DNA of 64,000 nt from Saccharopolyspora kobensis. GTDB taxonomy: Bacteria; Actinomycetota; Actinomycetes; Mycobacteriales; Pseudonocardiaceae. Location: the NCBI RefSeq assembly GCF_900108315.1, contig NZ_FNVB01000002.1, positions 1,545,879 to 1,609,878 of the forward strand. Direction: 5' to 3'. The translations under genes were made by a program, and so were the position numbers. Under the pieces are notes generated by a model that saw only the letters and a program-made list of their open reading frames with translations, was not told the origin of the DNA and ran no database searches. Shown one piece after another: positions 22,985-31,495 of this stretch (position 1 is the stretch's first letter; the number at the start of each line of letters is the position of its first letter).

Positions 22985-25900
22985 TCAGCTCTTGCCGTCG
23001 GTCTCGGCGGATTCCAGCGGGAGCAGGTCGGTGCGGCCGTCGGAGCTGGGCGGGCCGCCCGGCAGCCGGACCGCCTTCGGCAGCGCGCCCGGGCTCCACG
23101 TGCCCCAGTGCGTTTCCCGGTGGACCTCCGTCGCAGTCGCGGCGGGCAGGGCGTCGGGCTGGAACGGGTCCACCACGTAGAACGCGCCCCAGTCCCGGTG
23201 CAGATCGCCCTTGAGGTAGCTCGGCATCACCCGCACGCTGGCCGCCACGTTGAGCCAGCCGAACGGTCCGCCGCCGGAGGAGCCCGACCAGTTCTGCCCC
23301 ATGTCGCGCAGCATCCCGCCGCCGGCCACCCGGAACCGCGGCAGCTCCACGATCCCGCCGTGCAGGCTCGCGAGGTTCAGGCACGGGTGCACCAGCGCGG
23401 CGGTCCACTCGACGAACGTCGGCTCGTCGCCCGCCACCTCGGTCATGGTGGTCAGCTGCGGGACCCGCGGCGCGCTGAACGACATCCAGCCGCCCTCGTC
23501 GACCTTCTGGTCGGCGGCCAGCACCCGCAGCTTGGTGGCACCGTCCACAGTGAACCGCAGGTCCTGCCAGGCGCGGCTGTTCTGCGCCAGCTCGCGCTCC
23601 GCGACGATCTCGAAGCCCTCCGGGGTGTCGCGGCCCAGCTCGACTCGCAGCGAGTTCGCGCCGGTCGCCGACCCGGCGAACTGCAGCACCACCGGCGCCT
23701 CACCGGAGGTGGCCCGCGGCGGCAGGTCGTACCAGGGCGTGCGCATCTCGCCGGTGCCGGTGGCGTCGCGGTCGTAGCTGCCCCACACCGGTGCGTCGTC
23801 GCCGCCGAACCCGAACGGTGGAGTCCAGTGCTCGGTGCGCGGGTGGCCGAACCGGTGGAAGCCCCGCGACGTGGGCGCCAGGTAGTCGGCGCCCTCCGTC
23901 GTTCCGGTGAGGCGGTTCAGCGCGCTGCGCGGCTGGTCCTCGGCCGCCCGGAGCACGCCGCGCCGCGGATCGGTCTCAATCTCGACGTAGTCGGACAGCC
24001 CGCAGCTCTGCCCGGCCAGCTGCTTGACGTTGTCCGCGCCGAGGCTGTAGCCGCCGCGCTGCTTGTCGATGCCAACCCCGAACAGCACCACCTCGCCGAT
24101 GAGCAGCACGGCGCAGGTGATCGTCAGCGGAGCCGCCCCCAGCCGCAGGACCCGGCGTCGCGCGGCCGCGGTGCTCACCGGCGGCTCGTCGTGGCGCAGG
24201 TGCTCGACGATCGCGACGACACCGGCTATCGCGGCGGCGATCAGGAAGTAGGTGCTCGCGCTCCGCCCGTCCAGGCTGGGCGCGCGGTCGAACCACGGCA
24301 CGCCCCAGCCCGAGACGTACCACCACGAGTTGGTCCCGGTGACCGAGAACGCGCACACGACCATCAGCCCGGCGAAGAACGCCGCGCGGTTGCGGCGCGA
24401 GCGCAGCACCGCCGCGCTGGTCGCCAGCGCGGTCAGCGCGGCGACCACCGCACCCGCACCGGCGAGGACGCCGAAGTGGTGGGTGTGCTTGGTCGGAGTG
24501 GCGGCGAGCACCACGAAGCACAGCGCGGCCACCGCGAGCAGCCTGCGGCTCGGCCCGAGCGCTGCGCCGCGGATCCGGCCGCGGCGCAGCAGCACCACGC
24601 CGCAGGCCAGCACGCACAGCACCACCAGCAGCACCGGGAAGCGGCGGGTCAGCGACCCGTCCGGCCACCGCCCGAACAGCTTGTCGTAGCGGGCGAGCTC
24701 CTGGTACCAGGCCTCGTTCGGCCCGAACTTCGTCTTCAGCGCCACCGAATCCAGCACCGACTGCAGCGTCTGGTCGAAGAACACCCCGACCAGGATCACC
24801 AGGCCGGAGGCGGCGATCGGCGCCAGCACCGGCAGCAACCCGCGCTCGCGCACCCGCTGCCAGAGCAGCCGCAGCAACGGCTTGGCGGCCACCACGAACG
24901 GCAGCACCGCGACCATGCCGTGCGGGTTGGCGCCCACGCCCAGCGCCGCGGCCACCAGCCCGAGCGCGGCCGGGGTCAACCGCCGGGTCGCCACCGCGCG
25001 CTCCACCGCGCACAGCGCCAGCAGGAAGAACGCCACGACCACCGGCTCCGGCCGCAGGCCGTTGTTGTAGGGCAGCCAGAACGCCAGGAACACCGCCGCC
25101 GCGGCCCAGCCCGCGGACTCGCTGCGCCGCACCTGCTGCCCCAGCCGCGGCAGCACCCCGCGGCTGATCAGCAGCCAGCTGAGCACACCGAGGAACAGCG
25201 CGGGCAGGCGCACCCACGGCGTGGCCGGTGAGACCTGCACCCACAGCGCGTAGAACTCGTAGAACCAGCCGAACGGCGATTCCGGGTTGGCGAACCAGCG
25301 GAAGTAGTTGGTGACGTACCCGGCGTCCTGCGCGGCCCGCAGCATGGTCAGGATGTAGCCGTCGTCGGCCGTCATCGCGCCGATCAGCCACCACACGCCG
25401 AGCGCGCCGACGACCACGACGTCCCGGAACTTCAGCCGCCACCAGCCCGGTTGCAGCAGCCGCGGCGCCCGCCGCACCTCCAGCCTGCTCAGCGCCAGCA
25501 CCGAACCGGCGAACGCGGCCACGGCCAGCACCATCGCGGCGGTCTTCAGCGGTGTCGGCGAGCTGGCGAACCGGTCGTCCACCCGGGCCTCGAACGACAG
25601 ACCGCGCACGTCGTCGGCCGCGGCGTCCAGCTGCGAGAAGATCCCGGTCAGCTGCGGCCGCCGATCACCATCGACCGAGGCCAGCTGAACACCGCCGACA
25701 TCGGCCCTGGTGCCGGACTCGTCGGCGCGCACCGAGATCGCGCAGTCACCGCCGGGCAGCGCGGTGGAACCGATCCGCTTCCCGCGCGACCACAGCGTGA
25801 GCTCGCCGTCGTCGACCTGCAGGCTCAGGCCCGTCACGCCGCCGTACTTCGACGACGGCGGATTCGTCGCGACCAGCACGGCGGGCCGGTTGCTGCGCGC

Positions 25901-26152
25901 GTCCAGGCCGCGCGCGGCCGCGCACGGGACCTCCGCGGTGAGCCACAGCGGCGCGTGGGTGACCAGCGGGGCCGACACCGGAGCGGTGCCGTGCGCGGTC
26001 GGCCACTTCAGCGTGGTGACGTCGTGCTGCACCGGCAGGAGCGGGACCGCCAGCGCGGCGAGCACCGACAGCAGGCCGAGCACCACGGCCCAGCGCCGGG
26101 CCGCTCTCGGCGCGGGATCGCGACGCGTGCTCTCCCCCGATCGCTGACCCAC
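22985..26152 (-). CDS. arabinosyltransferase, Emb family (GT53)
   Basis: A 1055-residue membrane glycosyltransferase that adds arabinofuranose from decaprenyl-phosphoryl-arabinose to cell-wall arabinan. After one N-terminal helix comes an extracytoplasmic domain, then a helix leading into TADDGY (263-266 for DDGY), the catalytic aspartate pair in the first large loop. More than ten further helices and a large soluble C-terminal carbohydrate-binding domain follow. The length matches EmbA/B/C. GTG at 26152 is chosen over TTG at 26188, since GGGGTGGCGG precedes it. One copy is visible, so EmbA/B/C cannot be told apart. It implies an arabinogalactan cell wall. Confidence 0.9.
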   Translation of the reverse strand: MGQRSGESTRRDPAPRAARRWAVVLGLLSVLAALAVPLLPVQHDVTTLKWPTAHGTAPVSAPLVTHAPLWLTAEVPCAAARGLDARSNRPAVLVATNPPSSKYGGVTGLSLQVDDGELTLWSRGKRIGSTALPGGDCAISVRADESGTRADVGGVQLASVDGDRRPQLTGIFSQLDAAADDVRGLSFEARVDDRFASSPTPLKTAAMVLAVAAFAGSVLALSRLEVRRAPRLLQPGWWRLKFRDVVVVGALGVWWLIGAMTADDGYILTMLRAAQDAGYVTNYFRWFANPESPFGWFYEFYALWVQVSPATPWVRLPALFLGVLSWLLISRGVLPRLGQQVRRSESAGWAAAAVFLAFWLPYNNGLRPEPVVVAFFLLALCAVERAVATRRLTPAALGLVAAALGVGANPHGMVAVLPFVVAAKPLLRLLWQRVRERGLLPVLAPIAASGLVILVGVFFDQTLQSVLDSVALKTKFGPNEAWYQELARYDKLFGRWPDGSLTRRFPVLLVVLCVLACGVVLLRRGRIRGAALGPSRRLLAVAALCFVVLAATPTKHTHHFGVLAGAGAVVAALTALATSAAVLRSRRNRAAFFAGLMVVCAFSVTGTNSWWYVSGWGVPWFDRAPSLDGRSASTYFLIAAAIAGVVAIVEHLRHDEPPVSTAAARRRVLRLGAAPLTITCAVLLIGEVVLFGVGIDKQRGGYSLGADNVKQLAGQSCGLSDYVEIETDPRRGVLRAAEDQPRSALNRLTGTTEGADYLAPTSRGFHRFGHPRTEHWTPPFGFGGDDAPVWGSYDRDATGTGEMRTPWYDLPPRATSGEAPVVLQFAGSATGANSLRVELGRDTPEGFEIVAERELAQNSRAWQDLRFTVDGATKLRVLAADQKVDEGGWMSFSAPRVPQLTTMTEVAGDEPTFVEWTAALVHPCLNLASLHGGIVELPRFRVAGGGMLRDMGQNWSGSSGGGPFGWLNVAASVRVMPSYLKGDLHRDWGAFYVVDPFQPDALPAATATEVHRETHWGTWSPGALPKAVRLPGGPPSSDGRTDLLPLESAETDGKS

Positions 26153-26377
26153 GCGACCGCCACCCCATCCCTGCCGACAAGAAGCCAAATCCCACTGAGC
26201 TTAGAGAGGGGCGCGCGCCGACCGACAACCGGAGCAGGAGACGTCACTCCACGCGGCCGAACGCGCACGTCGCGCGACCGGGTGACGCCGGGACTGTGAG
26301 CCGGATCTCTGCCGCACCCGTGGGGTTTCCGCCCGAGATCAGCCGATCGTGGCACCGGCGTCACTAGCGTCAGCGAC

Positions 26378-27253
26378 ATGACCTTCACGTTGATCAAGGG
26401 CGCCTTCCGGATCACCGGCAGTTCACCCGACGGCGATTCGGTCCGCTTCTACCCCACCGACCCGGACACCTTCCGCAAGGCCGGCCTGTCCGTGCGGCTG
26501 AACGCCCGCGGTGGCGTCCAGCTCCGATTAGAGGGCATCGACGCCCTGGAGACCCACTACCGGCCGCAGGCGCGCGGCAGCGAGCTCTGGCACCAGCCGG
26601 CGGAGCTCGCCGACGCGGCGAGCTCGGCGCTGCTGCAGCACCTCGGGTTCACCAGCGTCGAACGCGACGACGACGGGAGGGTCACCGCCAGCACGCCGGA
26701 GGAGGTCTCCGGCCACATCCTCACCCGGTTCGCCGACACCTACGGCCGCGCCGTCGCGTTCGCCTTCCCCGGCCAGCGACCCGGCCGCTCCACCGACGGC
26801 GCCGACGTCCGCCTCGATCCCGACGGCCTGCCGAACTCGGCCAACCACGCGCTGCTCGAAGCCGGGCTGGTCTACCCGACGTTCTACTCGAAGCTCTTCG
26901 TCGACCTGCGCGAGACGATGGCCGAGGTCGCGGTGGCCGCGCGCGAGGCCCGCCGCGGCGTGTGGGCCGAGGACACCACGCTCGAAGGGCTGCGGTTGCG
27001 TTCCCGCGAGCAGCTGCGCGAGGAAGTGGTGCTGCTGCCCAAGCTGTTCCGCCGACTGGTCGACTACCTGGAGCTGGAGGAGTCCGGCGGGGTGTCGCTG
27101 AGCGGCTTCTCGCGCTACCTCGACACCCGCGACGACCGCCTGTTCACCGTGCCCACCGGCCACGCCACCGAGCTGGAGACGCTGGTGGAGGTCCGCCGCC
27201 AGACCCTCCGCCTGACCGTCGAGCCCGAGCGAATCGTGTTCACCGAAGCCTGA
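26378..27253 (+). CDS. SNase-like (thermonuclease-fold) protein
   Basis: A 291-residue protein whose middle matches the staphylococcal-nuclease OB fold: VQLRLEGIDALETHY (Arg and Glu equivalents of the catalytic R35 and E43), GRAVAFAF (third Arg), NHALLEAGLVYPTFY and AAREARRGVWAED. The three catalytic residues appear to be present. There is no signal peptide, so unlike classical SNase it would act in the cytoplasm. The C-terminal 100 residues are an extra domain I do not recognise. It diverges from the arabinosyltransferase. Confidence 0.75.
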   Translation: MTFTLIKGAFRITGSSPDGDSVRFYPTDPDTFRKAGLSVRLNARGGVQLRLEGIDALETHYRPQARGSELWHQPAELADAASSALLQHLGFTSVERDDDGRVTASTPEEVSGHILTRFADTYGRAVAFAFPGQRPGRSTDGADVRLDPDGLPNSANHALLEAGLVYPTFYSKLFVDLRETMAEVAVAAREARRGVWAEDTTLEGLRLRSREQLREEVVLLPKLFRRLVDYLELEESGGVSLSGFSRYLDTRDDRLFTVPTGHATELETLVEVRRQTLRLTVEPERIVFTEA

Positions 27254-27281
27254 CTCCTCGCTCACCGCACTCACCTCGCGT

Positions 27282-27305
27282 GGCGGTGCAAGCGCCGAGG
27301 GTGGG
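27282..27305 (-). repeat. 24-nt fragment matching the arm of repeat R1
   Basis: GGCGGTGCAAGCGCCGAGGGTGGG is the exact reverse complement of 29598-29621, the 5' arm of R1 copy 1. The R1 hairpin core is absent here. Confidence 0.6.
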
Positions 27306-27403
27306 CTGAACGCCTCCCGCGTTTCAGGACGGGGCCTGACCGTCCCCGCGGTACCCGGCCGCGACGTGGTGAGATGGTCCGGTCGAGGGAGCGAGGGGGT
27401 GTC

Positions 27404-28201
27404 ATGGCCGACCGCGATGCGGCCGCACCGACGGTGGCGTCCCGGCTGTTCCGGATCCTGGAGGCCTTCTCCCCGGAGCGGCCGTCGCTGACGCTGTCGG
27501 CGATCAGCAGGCACAGCGGCCTGGCGCTGACCACCACGCACCGACTGGTCGGCGAGCTCGCCGGCTGGGGCGCGCTGGAACGCGCCGCCGACGGCAGCTA
27601 CCGGATCGGGCTGCGGATCTACGAGCTGGCGGGGCTGACGCCGCGCGGCACGCTCCTTCGCGAGGTGGCGATGCCGTTCCTCGGCGATCTCTACGAGGCC
27701 ACCCGCCAGAACGTGCAGCTCGGGGTGCGCGACGGCGACGAGGTGGTCTACGTCGAGCGCATCTCGGGCCGCGAGGCGGTGCCGGTGGTGTCGCGCCCCG
27801 GCGGCCGGCTCCCGCTGCACGCCACCGGTGTCGGCCTGGTCCTGCTCGCGCACGCCGACCCCGGGCGGCAGGAGGCGGTGCTGAGCGCGCCGCTGAAGCG
27901 GTTCACCGAGCGGACCATCGCCGACGCCCGGCAGCTGCGCCGGACCCTCGCCGACGTGCGCAGGCAGGGCTTCGCGATCAGCGACCGCCAGATCGAGCTG
28001 TCGACGCTGTCGGTGGCCGCCCCGGTGCACGACGACACCGACGAGGTGATCGCCGCGCTGTCCATCGTGGTCCCGGCCGACCGCACGGACCCGATGGCCC
28101 TGGTCCCAGCGGTCCGGGCCGCGGCCCGAGGCCTCTCCAGAGCCCTCGGCTCCCCCAAGGCCCGAGCCCTGCCTCCAACGGCCCACCTCGAACGGTCCTG
28201 A
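27404..28201 (+). CDS. IclR-family transcriptional regulator, PobR/PcaR-like role
   Basis: A 265-residue regulator with N-terminal winged helix (SLTLSAISRHSGLALTTTHRLVGELAGWG) and a GAF-like C-terminal effector domain (RLPLHATGVGLVLLAHA, GFAISDRQIELSTLSVAAPVHD). The start is ATG at 27404 after GAGGGGG. It lies 142 bases before pobA in the same direction. IclR members (PobR, PcaU) commonly sense 4-hydroxybenzoate or protocatechuate, so it probably controls pobA. The dyad at 28221 is a candidate site. Confidence 0.87.
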   Translation: MADRDAAAPTVASRLFRILEAFSPERPSLTLSAISRHSGLALTTTHRLVGELAGWGALERAADGSYRIGLRIYELAGLTPRGTLLREVAMPFLGDLYEATRQNVQLGVRDGDEVVYVERISGREAVPVVSRPGGRLPLHATGVGLVLLAHADPGRQEAVLSAPLKRFTERTIADARQLRRTLADVRRQGFAISDRQIELSTLSVAAPVHDDTDEVIAALSIVVPADRTDPMALVPAVRAAARGLSRALGSPKARALPPTAHLERS

Positions 28202-28220
28202 CCGGCGCTCGCGCTCGGGC

Positions 28221-28235
28221 TTCCGGTGAACGGAA
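28221..28235 (+). promoter_or_regulatory. dyad TTCCG-N5-CGGAA upstream of pobA
   Basis: A palindrome in the 142-bp gap between the IclR gene and pobA. IclR-family proteins bind short dyads of about this size; the assignment is inference. Confidence 0.4.
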
Positions 28236-28343
28236 AGGGGCGTTCCGCGTCGCTGACCCCGCACCGATCGTGGACCGTGAGGCTGCGGCGGCGGTCACAT
28301 CGGAGTGCACCGCCGGCAGCAGGTCCGAGGAGGGAATCGGTCG

Positions 28344-29513
28344 ATGCAGATCCAGGTCGGGATCGTCGGAGCAGGGCCAGCCGGGCTCATGCTCTCGCAC
28401 CTGTTGCACCAGCGCGGCGTGGAGTCGGTCGTGCTCGACACCCGGACCCGCGAGGAGATCGAGGGCACCATCCGGGCCGGCGTGCTGGAGCAGAGCTCCG
28501 TGGACCTGATGGTGGAGACCGGCGTCGGCGAGCGCGTCAAGCGCACCGGCATGGTGCACCGCGGGATCGAGCTGCGCTTCGGCGGCCGGGGCCACCGGAT
28601 CGACTTCGCCGACCTCACCGGCGGCCGCGGCGTGACCATCTACCCGCAGCACGAGGTGCTCAAGGACCTGATCGCCCAGCGGCTGGCCGACGGCGGCGAC
28701 ATCCGCTTCGGCGTCTCCGACGTGCGCGTCGAGGACATCACCGGTGACCGCCCGAAGATCCGGTTCACCCAGGACGGCGCCGAGCAGGAGCTGGACTGCG
28801 CGCTGGTGGCCGGTTGCGACGGATCGCGCAGCACCACCCGCTTCCTGATCCCGGCGCCGAACCCGCGGCAGGACCACTTCCGCCAGTACCCGTTCGCCTG
28901 GTTCGGCATCCTGGCCGAGGCGCCGCCGTCGTCGGAGGAGCTGATCTACGCCCACCACCGCAACGGCTTCGCGCTGATCAGCACCCGCTCGGCGACGGTC
29001 CAGCGGCACTACCTGCAGGTCGATCCCAACGACACCGTCGAGGACTGGTCCGACGACCGGATCTGGTCGGAGCTGCACACCCGGGTGGCGGGCGCGGAGA
29101 TCAAGGAGGGACCGATCTTCTCCAAGTCGGTCCTGCACTTCCGCAGCTTCGTGTGCGAGCCGATGCAGTACGGCCGGCTGTTCCTGGCGGGCGACGCGGC
29201 GCACACGGTGCCGCCGACCGGCGCCAAGGGCATGAACCTCGCGATCGCCGACGTCCACGTGCTCTCCCGCGCCATGGCGGCGTTCTTCGCCGACAGCGAC
29301 CGCACCGCGCTCGACGCCTACACCGCGACCGCGCTGCCCCGGATCTGGCGCGCGCAGCACTTCTCCTGGTGGATGACCTCGATGCTGCACCGCATGCCCG
29401 AGGCCACCGGGTTCGACCTGCACCGCCAGCTCGCCGAGCTCGACACGGTCACCCGCTCCCGAGCGGGCCGGACGCTGCTCGCCGAGAACTACGTCGGCAC
29501 GCCCTTCGACTGA
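28344..29513 (+). CDS. pobA: 4-hydroxybenzoate 3-monooxygenase
   Basis: A 389-residue FAD hydroxylase converting 4-hydroxybenzoate to protocatechuate with NAD(P)H and O2. The motifs are GIVGAGPAGLMLSHLL (FAD, from residue 5), CDGSRSTTR (the DG motif) and GRLFLAGDAAHTVPPTGAKGMN (GD motif). RAGVLEQSSVDLM and QRHYLQVDPND are PobA-specific segments. The length matches Pseudomonas PobA (394). ATG at 28344 follows GAGGAGGGA. It is convergent with the aldehyde dehydrogenase gene that could supply its substrate. Confidence 0.92.
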   Translation: MQIQVGIVGAGPAGLMLSHLLHQRGVESVVLDTRTREEIEGTIRAGVLEQSSVDLMVETGVGERVKRTGMVHRGIELRFGGRGHRIDFADLTGGRGVTIYPQHEVLKDLIAQRLADGGDIRFGVSDVRVEDITGDRPKIRFTQDGAEQELDCALVAGCDGSRSTTRFLIPAPNPRQDHFRQYPFAWFGILAEAPPSSEELIYAHHRNGFALISTRSATVQRHYLQVDPNDTVEDWSDDRIWSELHTRVAGAEIKEGPIFSKSVLHFRSFVCEPMQYGRLFLAGDAAHTVPPTGAKGMNLAIADVHVLSRAMAAFFADSDRTALDAYTATALPRIWRAQHFSWWMTSMLHRMPEATGFDLHRQLAELDTVTRSRAGRTLLAENYVGTPFD

Positions 29514-29574
29514 GCCCTTGCGTGGTTCGGCGACCGCAGCCGCGACACCCGAGGGCACCGGGCTGACGCGTGGC

Positions 29575-29741
29575 CGCATGCGCCGAAGGCGCACAACCCA
29601 CCCTCGGCGCTTGCACCGCCGCGGGTTCTCAGACGTCGCCTGGCGAGGACAGCCCGTTCGCCGTGTATTGGTCATGCACGAGAACGGGCTGCCCCAGTCC
29701 AGGCGGCGTCCGAGGTTCCGCCACGCGAAACGAGCCTGGAA
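29575..29741 (+). repeat. dispersed repeat R1, copy 1
   Basis: The element lies between convergent pobA and the aldehyde dehydrogenase gene. The outer stem pairs CTCAGACGTCGCCTGG (29628-29643) with CCAGGCGGCGTCCGAG (29699-29714). The inner stem pairs AGCCCGTTC (29651-29659) with GAACGGGCT (29682-29690). It ends near CGAGCCTGGAA. Related copies lie at 32844-32968 (inverted) and 39551-39730. Confidence 0.88.
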
Positions 29742-29750
29742 ACCGCAGAC

Positions 29751-31211
29751 TCAGAACGGGTACTGCTGGATGGGTCCCTGGATGGTGACCCACTGGGTCT
29801 CGGTGAAGGCTTCGAGGTTCGCCTCCGCTCCCCCGACGCGTCCGCCGTTGCCGGAGGCCTTCACGCCGCCGAACGGGATGTGCGCGTGGTCGCCGACGGT
29901 CTGGTCGTTGACGTGCACCAGGCCGCTCGGGATCTGCTTGGCGACCTCCCAGGCCTGCATGGCATCCGCGCTGAGCACGCTGAGCGACAGGCCGTACTCG
30001 GTGTCGCGGGCGATCGCGACGGCTTCCTCCACCGCGCTGAACCGCAGCACCGGCGCGACCGGGCCGAAGATCTCCTGGCGGAACGCGGGAGTGTCCGGTC
30101 GGACGCGGTCGAGCACCGTCGGCCGGTAGAACAGCCCGTCGTACTCGCCGCCCGCGACCAGTTCCGCGCCGGCCGCGACGCTCTCGGTCACCAGCCGGTG
30201 GATGCCGTCGCGCTGCTTGGCGTCGATGATCGGGCCCAGCGCGACGTCCGCGGTGTTCGGGTCGCCGACCGGCAGGTTGCGGGCCTTCTCGGCCAGCGCC
30301 GCGACGTAGTCGTCGGCGATGGACTCGTGCACCAGGTGCCTGCCCGCGGCCATGCAGATCTGCCCCTGGTGCAGGAAGGATCCCCACGCGCCCGCCGAGG
30401 CGGCGGCGTCGATGTCGGCGTCCGGCAGCACGACGATCGCGTTGTTGCCGCCCAGTTCCAGGTGCGCGCGCTTGAGGTGCGCGGCGGCGGCCTCGCCGAC
30501 CTTCCGGCCGGCCGCGGTGGAGCCGGTGAAGGCGATGACGCGGGTGTGCTCGTTGGCGACCAGCGCGGCTCCCGCGTCGGCTTCGCCGGGCAGCACCTGG
30601 AAGACGCCTTCGGGCACCCCCGCCGCCTCGAAGATCGCGGCCAGCACGAGCCCGCCGCAGACCGCGGTGCGGGTGTCGGGCTTGAGCACCACCGAGTTGC
30701 CCAGCGCCAGCGCCGGTGCGACCGCGCGGATCGACAGGATCAGCGGGAAGTTGAACGGCGCGATCACCCCGACCACCCCGGCGGCGACCCGCCTGCTGAA
30801 GCTGAGCCGCCCGTCCGCCGCGGGCAGCAGCGAACCGGCCGGGTGCGAGGGCAGGCCGGAAGCCTCGAAGCACTCGTCGGCCGCGGTGCGGGCCTCGATC
30901 TCGGCCTTCGGCCGGATCGACCCGGCCTCGCGGACCAGCCAGCCGACGACCTCCTCGGCGTGGTCGGTGAACAGCTGCCCGGCGCGCCGCAGCACGGCCG
31001 CCCGCTCGTCGAACGGGGTGTCCTCCCAGAGCCGCTGCGCCGCGGCCGCCTTCGCGCAGGCCTGGTCGACGTCCGCCGGGGTCGCGCGGCCGACGTGGCC
31101 GAGCAGCTTCCCGGTCGCGGGCTCGACGACCTCGGCAGGGGTACCGCTGGCCGGTTGCCAGCGCCCGGTGAAGACCTGCTCGGCCCAGCGTTCGGTGTCC
31201 AGGATCGTCAT
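29751..31211 (-). CDS. aryl aldehyde dehydrogenase, benzaldehyde dehydrogenase-like
   Basis: A 486-residue NAD(P)-dependent aldehyde dehydrogenase. VIAPFNFPLIL starts the cofactor domain, FTGSTAAGRKVG is the nucleotide motif, HLELGGNN carries the general-base Glu, and GQICMAA holds the catalytic cysteine. VNDQTVGDHAHIPFGGVKASGNG is the benzaldehyde-dehydrogenase-type C-terminal loop. ATG at 31211 follows GGAGAAAGG. Benzoylformate decarboxylase and an aromatic-acid transporter lie upstream on the same strand, so (4-hydroxy)benzaldehyde oxidation to (4-hydroxy)benzoate is the likely reaction. Confidence 0.87.
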   Translation of the reverse strand: MTILDTERWAEQVFTGRWQPASGTPAEVVEPATGKLLGHVGRATPADVDQACAKAAAAQRLWEDTPFDERAAVLRRAGQLFTDHAEEVVGWLVREAGSIRPKAEIEARTAADECFEASGLPSHPAGSLLPAADGRLSFSRRVAAGVVGVIAPFNFPLILSIRAVAPALALGNSVVLKPDTRTAVCGGLVLAAIFEAAGVPEGVFQVLPGEADAGAALVANEHTRVIAFTGSTAAGRKVGEAAAAHLKRAHLELGGNNAIVVLPDADIDAAASAGAWGSFLHQGQICMAAGRHLVHESIADDYVAALAEKARNLPVGDPNTADVALGPIIDAKQRDGIHRLVTESVAAGAELVAGGEYDGLFYRPTVLDRVRPDTPAFRQEIFGPVAPVLRFSAVEEAVAIARDTEYGLSLSVLSADAMQAWEVAKQIPSGLVHVNDQTVGDHAHIPFGGVKASGNGGRVGGAEANLEAFTETQWVTIQGPIQQYPF

Positions 31212-31331
31212 GCGTTGGCCTTTCTCCAGCGAGGGATTCACACAAGTGCGGACTGGGCCCGCCCGGTCGCCGGGTGCGAGGTTTCCACTCCCCGCACCAC
31301 CACGCGACTCAGGCGGGGATGGAACTATTGC

Positions 31332-31469
31332 GATTTCAATGGAAATCAGACGTCCGATTTCCATTGAAATCGCGCGAAACCCGACGCGCAGTCGGCGTGT
31401 CGACCACCCGACACGCCGACGAGCCGCGCAACTTCCATTGAAATCGAAGGTGCGATTTCCATTGAAATC
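31332..31469 (-). promoter_or_regulatory. four-site GATTTC-N4-GAAATC operator array
   Basis: Palindromic 16-mers lie at 31332-31347 (GATTTCAATGGAAATC), 31356-31371 and 31454-31469 (GATTTCCATTGAAATC), with a half-degenerate copy at 31430-31445 (AACTTCCATTGAAATC). Pairs 1-2 and 3-4 are each spaced 24 bases centre to centre. They sit 120-260 bases upstream of the aldehyde dehydrogenase start and just past the transporter stop. Cooperative binding by one regulator is expected. The IclR and LysR proteins of the cluster are candidates. Confidence 0.8.
31391..31420. promoter_or_regulatory. perfect 12-bp dyad inside the operator array
   Basis: GTCGGCGTGTCG-accacc-CGACACGCCGAC lies between the two pairs of GATTTC sites. 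It could terminate transcription from the transporter gene, or be a second operator. Confidence 0.65.
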
Positions 31470-31495
31470 GCGGATCGTCCGGTCTCGGGCGGGGT

